Positions 36,435 through 45,414 of a DNA stretch of 64,000 bases are shown piece after piece. The notes under the pieces were generated by a model. That model was not told the DNA's origin. It made no database searches and saw nothing but the letters and a program-made list of their open reading frames with translations. This stretch comes from Iris pallida (lineage: Eukaryota; Streptophyta; Magnoliopsida; Asparagales; Iridaceae), in assembly GCA_029216955.1 (NCBI GenBank), contig JANAVB010005597.1, positions 45,013,060 to 45,077,059 on the forward strand, read 5' to 3'. Every line of letters starts with the position of its first letter. The stretch's first letter is position 1. Position numbers and translations under genes: made by a program.

Positions 36435-37715
36435 TCACGGAGCACCAGAAGGTCCTAGAACATCTGAAGGACCAGGGAAAGAGCCAACGAAAAGATCCTG
36501 GAACATCTGAAGATCCACAAAAGTATCATCTAGATCCATGTAACGCATAACCCACGGATCATCAATGCGATAACCCGCGCGCGCTGGATCCCTCTCCATG
36601 GGAATGTGCAAATGCTGAGACAGAGAGTACCGGATATCATGCAGAGAGTTGCCGAGAGCACTCATCTGCAGAGTGGTACGATAGTCCAGCTGTGTCCAGC
36701 GATCGTCCTCAAGAGTAAAACGATCCCGGAGCATGGTCTGAATGGACTCAAGAGTGGCAGGTGGAGGAGGTGCATCCTGACCAAAAGGAGGGGCGTCAGG
36801 CTCCTCATCAGCAGAATGCTCAGATGACTCAGAAGCAGCGACAGGCTGAAGGCGTCGTGCTTTGGATAGAGAGGCAGGTGCAGGCAGGAACGGACAATCA
36901 TGGATAGGAATGATGAAGGCACGAAAAACGAAAGGAAGATAGAGAGGATAAACCAAAGCTCTTGGTTTCTTCCGACAGTTGATCATCCAATCCATCATAG
37001 TCCGTGGAAAGTTGAATGGAATACGATAGTGGAGATGATATAAGGCGGAGATCTCAAGATAAGTGACTTCATCTGTTGAGCCAGCCTTGGGTAAGATGGT
37101 GTTAAAAACCATTCGGTGAAGCTCATAGAAGTAGGGGTTGAGATGCTTGGCCATAAGTTTGCGAGGACTTATGTTAGGAGCACATAATTCCTCCTTGAAT
37201 CCTTCAAGAGAAGTATCGCCAACAAATTGAAATTGACGTGCTTCCACAAGTTTATTCCAAGTATCAAGATTAACAAGATCAAGAAAATCCCCCAACTCAG
37301 AATCATTGAAGGCGATGTCAATACCGGCAACCCGGGAATAGATGCGTGTTGCATCAAAAGTTAAATTGCAATAGAACATTTGGATTGCACTACGGTAGAT
37401 GACAGAATTTGAAGCAACTAAAGCATCCAAACAAAGATCATGGAATAAAGACTCATATTGAGAAAATATTGTGAAATTGATGGAATAGCCCCCAAACACC
37501 GGACGAGTCCTAAAATCGCTAAACCATTCATTAGAGGCGTCTAGCGATACAAATAGACGGTCGTCGTATGTGTTAGGGTCATCGGGACTCGGCGGATTGA
37601 ACAACGGATGAATGGGGTGTTGTTCAACTACTTGTTCAATCGGAGGAGGAGGATTCGAAGAGGAAGCACCCTCGGTTCGGATCCTCTTCCCGCGATTGGG
37701 CAAGCGTGGAGCCAT
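36435..37715 (-). CDS. Extra ORF of the Sirevirus (putative plant transposon protein family)
   Basis: An uninterrupted 426-codon frame starting MAPRLPNRGKR. Residues 1-40 are basic then proline-rich. Residues about 48-270 form a globular part with a conserved-looking FVSLDASNEWFSDFRTRPVF start. An acidic linker at about 290-320 follows, and a C-terminal region rich in aromatic and charged residues. It resembles the plant-specific 'putative plant transposon protein' family that accompanies many LTR elements; its biochemical role is unknown. No transmembrane segment or signal peptide is evident, so it is not a clear envelope-like protein. It lies downstream of pol on the same strand, about 745 bp away, and unlike gag and pol it has no disabling change. 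Confidence 0.75.
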   Translation of the reverse strand: MAPRLPNRGKRIRTEGASSSNPPPPIEQVVEQHPIHPLFNPPSPDDPNTYDDRLFVSLDASNEWFSDFRTRPVFGGYSINFTIFSQYESLFHDLCLDALVASNSVIYRSAIQMFYCNLTFDATRIYSRVAGIDIAFNDSELGDFLDLVNLDTWNKLVEARQFQFVGDTSLEGFKEELCAPNISPRKLMAKHLNPYFYELHRMVFNTILPKAGSTDEVTYLEISALYHLHYRIPFNFPRTMMDWMINCRKKPRALVYPLYLPFVFRAFIIPIHDCPFLPAPASLSKARRLQPVAASESSEHSADEEPDAPPFGQDAPPPPATLESIQTMLRDRFTLEDDRWTQLDYRTTLQMSALGNSLHDIRYSLSQHLHIPMERDPARAGYRIDDPWVMRYMDLDDTFVDLQMFQDLFVGSFPGPSDVLGPSGAP

Positions 37716-38460
37716 TTACAAGAAATTGGATAACTTGAAATGGAGAGAAATAGAGAGTTATACCTGAAAGTAATGTCAAACAGTTGAAGAGAACGTTGAA
37801 AAAACCCTTTTCCCTTGATTTTGAGAAGAAATAGAGCACTCTAGATCAAAAACTAGGGTTAGGGTTTGAAGGAAGGAGTTTGGAGAGGTGAAGAAGGAGG
37901 TAATATGGGAGGAAAGAGAAGGAATCCCGACATAAAGTAGGGCTTTGTCTTTGGTCGGGTAGAATAGTGACCATTGGATTAGAAAAGATCCAACGGCGGA
38001 GCCAGATCCCGATTCTGGAACCTAGGGACCGAACTCGGCCCGAACTCTGTTAGGGGCAGAGTTCGGCCCGAGTTCTGGATCAGTGGTCCAGAACAAAAGT
38101 TAGGCCGAAAAAAAAAAAAAATTAAGTGTTGAACAAAAAAGCGATACAATTTTGAGAAACCCAATAAAGTACATAGAGAGATTCACAAAGGTCAGAATGA
38201 ACTTTAGGAAGATCAATTTGGCAATAATAAATCGTAACAAACCATATAATAAACAAGGAAATATATTGTAATTCAGTATTTCAAATTTGCCATGGGTTAG
38301 CTGCAGGGGCCGGATCCCAGCTAGCGGTAGTCCTGAGGACTAGTGCACCGTGTCGCTTAGGCTTTTACGCCTTTTTGTCAGAAGGACCCTTTCGGCTTGT
38401 ACCCATAATAAATTTGTCATAAAAAAATCAAAATATACTCGATATTTACGCAGGTAAGTC
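37716..38460 (-). promoter_or_regulatory. Promoter- and leader-like spacer upstream of the extra ORF
   Basis: Contains GAGTTCGGCCCGAACTC-type palindromes at 38024-38080 and an inverted pair ccattggat/atccaacgg at 37971-37996, both also found in the copia LTRs. These are followed on the minus strand by a CT-rich leader with 'aaaccctaaccctag' and a 'tttcag' acceptor-like site near 37770, just before the ATG. No clear TATA box is seen. It could drive a separate transcript of the extra ORF. Confidence 0.4.
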
Positions 38461-41400
38461 TCAACTTATAACTGCTTCATCCAAAATTCCGAGTTCACGA
38501 CAAAGATAATTGAAGCGCTCTTCGGATAATGGCTTAGTAAAGAAATCTGCTAGCTGATGATCAGTGTCAATAAATTCTAAGTTAATCGTGCCATTTTGCT
38601 GATGATCACGCAAAAAGTGGTGTCTGATCTCAATGTGTTTAGTGCGTGAGTGGCAGACAGGGTTTTTAGTCAAATTGATGGCACTAGTATTGTCACAGAA
38701 TATAGGAATATGCATGAAAGATAACTTATAGTCTTCAAGGGTTTGCTTCATCCACAGAATCTGTGCACAACAACGCCCAGCTGCTATGTATTCAGCTTCT
38801 GTTGTGGATAGTGCGACAGAGTTCTGCTTCTTGCTAAACCATGAGACTAAAGCCTTTCCTAACAAATGACACGTGCCGCTCGTACTTTTACGGTCGACCT
38901 TGCATCCAGCAAAGTCAGCATCAGAGTAACCGATGAGGTCAAATAATGTTGACTTGGGATACCATAGGCCCACTGTAACCGTACCCTTAAGGTATCGAAA
39001 GATACGCTTAACCGCGGTCATGTGAGATTCCTTAGGATTTGCTTGATATCTAGCACATAGGCAAACACTAAACATGATATCGGGGCGACTAGCAGTTAAA
39101 TAAAGTAAGCTGCCTATCATACCTCGATACTTACGTTGATCAACGGGTTTACCGCTCTCATCTGGTTCGAGTTTGGTTGAAGTAGCCATTGGCGTGCTAA
39201 TTGGTTTGACGTTGTCAAGGTCGAACTTCTTCAGCATGTCCTTGGTATACTTCGATTGACAGATGAAAGTTCCATTTGCCAGTTGCTTTACTTGCAGGCC
39301 AAGAAAGTAGTTGAGCTCTCCCATCATGCTCATCTCAAATTCTGTCTGCATACACTTGGCAAATTCTTGACAAAGAGTTTCATCAGTAGACCCAAAAATA
39401 ATATCATCAACATAAATTTGAATCAACAGAATAGTGTCTTTAAAAGATTTTATAAACAGTGTAGTGTCAATTTTCCCTTTTGAAAAACCTTTCTCAAGTA
39501 AGAAGCTACTTAGCCTTTCATACCAAGCTCTGGGGGCTTGTTTGAGGCCATAAAGTGCTTTCTTTAGCTTGAATACGTGGTCGGGAAATTTGTGATTTTC
39601 AAAGCCAGGAGGTTGTTTCACATAAACTTCCTCCTTAATAAAACCATTCAGAAAAGCACTTTTCACATCCATTTGAAATAATTTAAAGTTTTGAAAATTA
39701 GCAAAAGCACAAAGCATCCGAATGGATTCTAGTCTAGCAACAGGAGCATACGTCTCATCGTAGTCGATACCTTCCTCTTGGTTGTATCCTTGAGCTACTA
39801 GACGAGCTTTGTTACGTGTGACTGAACCATCTTCATTTACTTTGTTTCTAAAAACCCATTTAGTACCAATTATAGAGTGATTAACCGGTCTAGGAACGAG
39901 TTCCCATACTTGGCTTCTCTCGAATTGGTTGAGTTCTTCTTGCATAGCAGAAATCCAAAATTCATCATTAAAAGCTTCAGAAATGTTTTTAGGCTCTACT
40001 TGTGAAATGAAGGCAGTGCTAGCAACAGAGTCTCTTAGTGATGATCTAGTAGTTACTCCACGTGAAACTTCTCCTATAACTAAATTTTCTGGATGAGAAG
40101 GTTTGAAAGAGAATTTCTTAGGCAAACCCTCCAGAGAATTAGTTTCGGTTAAAGTATTCATTGGAGTAGAAGTTGATGGCTCAACGTCATCATCAAGAGT
40201 ACTTGCTGCACTGTTGTCTTCATCAAAAGTCACATTTGTTGACTCTTCCACAATAAGTGAGCGTTTATTGAAAACTCTATATCCCTTACTCTTGGCGGCA
40301 TAACCAAGAAAGATACCATCGTCAGCTTTGGCATCAAATTTGCCTAAGTTGTCTTTGGTGTTAAGGATAAAACATCTACAACCAAAAACTTTAAAATAAG
40401 AAACATTGGGGGTTCTCCCAAACCAAAGCTCATAGGGTGTTTTCTTCGTAATGGGACGAATCAGCACCCTATTCAAAATATGGCATGCTGTACTAACAGC
40501 TTCTGCCCAAAAGTATTTCGGAAGTAAAAATTTATTCAACATGACTCTGGCCATATCGCCGAGAGTTCTATTCTTCCGCTCCACAACACCATTTTATTGA
40601 GGAGTTCTAGGACAAGAAAATTCATGATCAAAACCGTTTGCATTACAAAAACTTTCAAAATCATAATTTACGAATTCGCCTCCATGATCACTTCGGATTC
40701 GAGTAATCATGTAGCCTTTTTCGTTTTGAACTTTCTTTACAAAAACTTTGAAAGCAGAAATAGCATCGCTCTTATTAGCGAGAAAGAAAACCCAAGTAAA
40801 TCTCGAAAAATCATCAACAATAACAAATGCATACAGTTTGCCACCAAGGCTAGCTATTCTACTAGGACCAAATAAATCCATATGAAGAAGTTGCAAGGGT
40901 CTAGTGGTACTTACAGAGTTGATGGAATGAAACGGGGATTTTGTTGCCTTGTTTAGTTCACATTCGGCACATACCGTGTCCTTTTTGAATGTGATGTCAG
41001 GCAATCCTCTCACTAGCTTCTTGGTAGAAGCCTGGATATAGCATCCATGTTGGCGTGACCAAGACGCTGGTGCCAAAGTAGTCGTTCGTCTTTGTGGGCA
41101 TATAAACATCTACCTGCATTGTTAGTATTTATAGAAAGATAGAAAATATAGATGTTATCCTCTCTTTTCCCTTCAAAAGCAATGTCTCCAGTTGACCTAT
41201 CATAGATGTAGCAACTGTTTTGTCCAAAGTTAATATCATATCCATGATCAGCAAGATGACTAATGCTGAGCAGGTTATGCTTTAACTCGGTCACTAGGCA
41301 GACATCCTTTATTACAGGAGAGGGAGGATGACCAATGATACCATTACCTATAATGTGCCCTTTGAGATTGTTACCGAAGGATACGTATCCTTCTCTCTTC

Positions 41401-43623
41401 ATCGATAGTGATGCAAAAAGATTTGCGTCTCCTGTCATATGTCGCGAGCATCCACTATCGAGAATCCACTTACTTTCAGTTGAGGAGGGAAGGTCCACCT
41501 ACATCAAGAGTAGATGTGACCTTTGGTACCCGAGTTCTTGAGGGTCCTGAAAAGTTAGTCTTTGGGAACCAAGCATATATCCTTTTATCTACAAGTCTTC
41601 TAACTCTGCTCTGTGGTGAGATGTGTCCATGTAATCCACAATAAGTACAGATAGCATTCTTGTTTATACTAGGAGCATGAGAATAATATCTATAAGCAAC
41701 AGGATGAGGATGGACATGATGTGAAGAGTTAGCATGGTGAGGATGATTATGCATGGAATAAGTGGCATGGTGATGGTGTCTTTGAGACATAGAATGATGG
41801 TATTGTCTATGGTGTGTGACATGCTGATATTGTCTAGATGGCATGGTATGATGATTTTGTCTATATGGCATGACATGATAATTTTGTCTATATGGTATAT
41901 GAGGACCTTGTCTATATGGCATTGCATGATGATCTTGTCTATATGGCATGGCATGATGATTTTTATGTGTGGAGTGATGTTGATTGTGTCTTTGTGCATG
42001 ATGCTTGTGTACTGAGTGAGAATTGTTCTTACGTGCATGTGGTTTGTGAAAGTTGGTGTATATGAATGCATGGTTATGTGCTGCATGAGAATGACGTGGT
42101 TGACTAGCATGAGTGGTGTTGTGCTCATGTGATTGGATTTGAGGTTGAACAACCTGTTTACCCAATTTGGTTTCTAATCTTTTGGTAACAGCTTGCAGTT
42201 CATTAGCCTTAATATTTAAGCCATATATCTTAGTCATGGAAATCTTGTGTCTACTCTTTTCTTCAGCAAGCAACGTATTGAGTGTAGTGATTTCTTGAGT
42301 TTGTTGCTCAATACGTGCTTCAGCATCATGCAAGCTTAATTTGAGCTTGGATACTTCATCAGCGTCATTAGTGGGTGATGTGTCTCTAACATTATCAAGA
42401 AGTAAGGAGATTCTTTGTATCTCATCTTCTAGACTTTTGATTTTGTCCTTGGCATGTTTATATTTACCGATAACCTTTTTGTGATCATCAAGTAAATCGG
42501 TGAAAGCATCGCCAAGTTCATCAAAAGAGAAGTCATCTAAAGTTTCGTTTGATACCTTGGTGGAATTTGCCATGAGGCACACATTTGCTTTGTCTTGAGG
42601 AGAGTTCTTTTCTTCCTCGGAGTCACTTGCTTCGCTTTCATGCCAAATGCTTGTGTTGGCATACCTTTTTGATGAGTTCTTCTTGTAGGGCTTTTCATAC
42701 CGGTTGCTTTTCTTTAAGAGCGGACAGTCTCTTCTGACGTGTCCAGTCTTTTTGCAACCATAGCAGATTGGTTCTTCTTCATCGTCTTCTTGTGGTTCCT
42801 TCTTTCTTTGATTGAAGCGAAGGAATTTCTTGAAGTTACGTACCATGAGAGCTTGGTCTTCATCATCTGAGATATCGTCTTCAGTCTCATCGTGATCAAT
42901 CTTTCGTCGATGAACTTTGAGTGCGATCTCCTTGATCTTCGGAGCAGGCTCTTCGAAGTCCTTGAGGTCAAGCTCGTGAGTCATGAGCTTGCCCATCAAA
43001 GTCTCCATAGACATACTTGTGAGATCATTTCCTTCTATGATGGCTGTCACCTTAGGGTTCCAAATCTTTGGTAGCCCTCTGAGTAGCTTGCGGATCTTCT
43101 CATGGTTTGAGTACTGCTTACCAAGCGAGGATAACGGGTTGATGATGTCGAGGAATCTTGTAAACATTTGAGTGATCGTCTCATTTGGCTTCATCTTGAA
43201 GGCTTCGTACTCTTGAGTGAGACGGCTTATCTTAGATTCCTTGACTTGAGTGGTTCCTTCATGCGTCACTTCCAGAAGTCTCCATACTTCATGAGCAGTG
43301 GTGCATGTAGAGACCCTGTTAAACTCGTTCCTGTCTATAGCACAGAATAAAGCATTAATAGCCCTAGCATCTAGACTTGCCTGTTTCTTCTCCTCGACAG
43401 AATATTTGTCGTGTGGTTTCTCAATGAGGTCACCATCGACAACTATCCTGGCGGGCTTTTTGTAACCGTCAGTGACGACAGTCCACAGGTCAAAGTCTAG
43501 AGACTTAAGATAGAAGCTCATCCTTGTTTTCCAATATGTGTAGTTAGTCCCATCAAATAGGGGAGGCCTATGAGTGGACTGACCTTCACCATGATTGGAA
43601 ATCAAGGATTGTGTGGTTGCCAT
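38461..43623 (-). pseudogene. Sirevirus gag-pol polyprotein, broken by two frameshifts and one stop
   Basis: Gag (41476-43623, 715 codons) starts MATTQSLISNHG, has a capsid-like part, a zinc knuckle CYGCKKTGHVRRDC (about 42726-42767), a coiled-coil-like stretch (about 42190-42480) and a His-rich repeat (41660-42130). A frameshift near 41500 separates gag from the protease piece WILDSGCSRHMTG (41432-41470). A one-base deletion near 41035 precedes the integrase (40594-41109). A TAA at 40594-40596 replaces a Gln codon just before the integrase motif NGVVERKNR. From 40584 to 38461 the frame is open: integrase end, RT with YVDD (about 39400-39415) and RNase H with STTEAEY. The element inserted in the filler copy inside the Tekay left LTR. 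Confidence 0.9.
41660..42130 (-). other. His-rich tandem repeat region of the Sirevirus gag
   Basis: Codes for about 155 residues in which His is the commonest amino acid, with a heptad-to-decad repeat around HAMPYRQ repeated at least six times. It lies between the coiled-coil-like part and a second zinc-knuckle-like motif CTYCGLHGHISPQS whose last Cys is a Ser here. Confidence 0.75.
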
Positions 43624-43660
43624 GGATCAGCTCTTAGGATGTTAGTCCTTGTAAAGAGAA

Positions 43661-43676
43661 CAGAGCTCTGATACCA
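43661..43676 (-). other. Primer binding site of the Sirevirus
   Basis: The minus strand reads TGGTATCAGAGCTCTG, complementary to initiator Met-tRNA, two bases from the 5' LTR. Confidence 0.88.
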
Positions 43677-43678
43677 AT

Positions 43679-44623
43679 TGAAGAACAGTTTGGCAACTCT
43701 AGAGGGGGGTGAATAGAGTTTATATAGAAAAATAGCCAATTAAAAATAACTCTTTCACCAACAATCAATAATCAGAGTAAAGTGCGGAAAATAAATAAAG
43801 AGCAGAAGAGCATACGCAAACACAGCGATTTTAACCTGGTTTCCCTCGTGGAGGACTAGTCCAGGCCTGAGAACTCTAGCTCAGGATTAAATCCACTATT
43901 TGTGAAATAGTAGTTTACAACCCGTGCCTTTTCTTCAGAAGAGCACGTCAACTTCTAACAGAGGATCGCAGTGGCGATTTGCTTGGAATTGTCCAAGCGA
44001 CTTCTTCAACTCTTGCACAAGAATCCTAACTGAGAGATGCTGAGCACTCGAGACTTAGGAGGCTTGTGGCTAGTAGATGGGAAGGGTATGGCTTATTGAG
44101 CTTATAAGAGAGAAGAGAAGAGAAGATTGAGTGAATTGAAATGAGAGAATTCATGCCCTATTTATAGTGTTTTTATAGGCAGAATTCGGCCAGAATTCGG
44201 GTAGGAAAATTCAAAAATTTGGCCGTTGGACAGCTAGCAACCAGCTATCCCTAAAATTAGGGTTCCTGATTTCTAGGAGACAGAGTTCGGCCCGAACTCT
44301 GTGTGGAGGCAGAGTTCGGCCCGAACTCTGTCTCCAGAGCACAGAGTGGTTCTAAGGGGACCAGTGGGCAGTTTTTGGTTCAGTGGAGCTTGGGATTTTG
44401 GGTAGGTTATAGACTAAGTTCCAAGAGCTCAGCAAGACTCAGAGTACATAAATCTAGACTCAATGAAATCATAAAATACAGACTCCAGAACACACTGAGA
44501 GCCGGAGACTGAGCTGTCATCTGTCTTGAACTGAATGCAGTCGTCGTGTGTCGTATTGAATTAATACAAATATTATTTGGTCAATGTAGTCAATATTTGG
44601 TTGACTGTGACTTTGTGTCAACA
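43679..44623 (-). repeat. 5' LTR of the Sirevirus (only LTR present)
   Basis: Plus-strand ends TGAAGAACAG (43679) and GTGTCAACA (44623), 945 bp. It contains two GAGTTCGGCCCGAACTC palindromes (about 44285-44302 and 44313-44330) and a degenerate one, GAATTCGGCCAGAATTC (about 44182-44198), all just upstream of a TATA box on the minus strand. The primer-site neighbour fixes it as the 5' LTR. Confidence 0.8.
44155..44167 (-). promoter_or_regulatory. TATA box of the Sirevirus LTR
   Basis: The minus strand reads CTATAAATAGGGC, 20 to 170 bp downstream of the three palindromes, which places them in the proximal promoter. Confidence 0.75.
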
Positions 44624-44849
44624 GGTGTCACCTGGACCGAGACGCTGCGATCGTGTCTCCACCATCCTGAAGACAGATCAACAAGAAAATCAATACGGAG
44701 AAGAAACGATATAGTCAAAGGGGACAGTTTATTTCAAAAGAAAGACAATATCAGCAAGAATTTAGATAGCAGGGATTTAGATAAGAGTTTTTCCTAATGT
44801 GATTGAGTACCTCAAAACTACATCCTATTTCCTACTGCAGGCTGTGGCT
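44624..44849 (-). other. Filler DNA, inverted copy of the Tekay leader (right piece)
   Basis: Inverse complement of about 45225-45460 (leader and first gag codons). It joins the resumed left LTR at about 44850 through a short shared 'tggc/tggag' word. With 35862-36056 it forms one inverted copy of 45225-45646, later split by the Sirevirus. Confidence 0.8.
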
Positions 44850-45171
44850 GGAGATGTATAGACTCTTAGACTTATTGTATTATGAGTTGACATTCTGGAT
44901 GTTATGTATCCTAGACACTTAGACTTATTTCATCTATGCTACTGTTCTCTTTGAGTTACTATCTATCTATCTATCTGTCGTTCATTCTTTTACCTTAGAT
45001 GTGATTGAGACTGTATATTATGATGTCACCTCCATTCGGAGAGTATAAAGTGTACAGGTACCTTTATATTGTTAGATGATTGACCTAGGACAGCGTTCTA
45101 CCGTCGATACTGCGGCGTAGGCTGGACGTACCCACGTCTCGTGCCCTTACTCTAGGGTGCGGGTCGTGACA
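44850..45171 (+). repeat. Left LTR of the Tekay element, second part
   Basis: Matches 58832-59156 and ends gggtcgtgaca. About 18 bp of LTR sequence are missing at the join with the filler. Confidence 0.88.
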
Positions 45172-45414
45172 CATTTTTAGTGGTGGCCCATGCAGGTCGT
45201 GTTTATGTGGTGGTATTCGAACTAGAGTATCGCCACAGCCTGCAGTAGGAAATAGGATGTAGTTTTGAGGTACTCAATCACATTAGGAAAAACTCTTATC
45301 TAAATCCCTGCTATCTAAATTCTTGCTGATATTGTCTTTCTTTTGAAATAAACTGTCCCCTTTGACTATATCGTTTCTTCTCCGTATTGATTTTCTTGTT
45401 GATCTGTCTTCAGG
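45172..45414 (+). other. Untranslated leader of the Tekay element
   Basis: The expected Met-tRNA primer site is not seen after the LTR; the first candidate is TGGTGGCCCATGC near 45182, whose tRNA I cannot assign. The segment ends just before the gag start and is the template of the inverted filler. Confidence 0.55.

Larger units (their letters stand above)
36057..44623 (-). mobile_element. Sirevirus-type copia element lacking its 3' LTR
   Basis: Minus-strand order: 5' LTR (44623-43679), Met-tRNA primer site, gag, protease, integrase, RT, RNase H, a long spacer, an extra ORF, and a purine tract at 36166-36176. No sequence like the 5' LTR exists on the left side. Yet the host sequence is continuous across the insert, with ggtg repeated on both sides (36053-36056 and 44624-44627; the fifth base differs). 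So the left edge looks like an integration edge, not a random deletion. The Sirevirus call rests on the gag and pol wording and the extra ORF downstream of pol. Confidence 0.82.

Noticed and set aside
36435..37715. Envelope-like glycoprotein of the Sirevirus
   Set aside because: No signal peptide or transmembrane segment is visible, and the sequence resembles the soluble plant transposon-associated family.
44840..45241. Independent gene reading across 45283-45600 on the minus strand
   Set aside because: It is the antisense of the gypsy leader and gag start, mirrored in the inverted filler.
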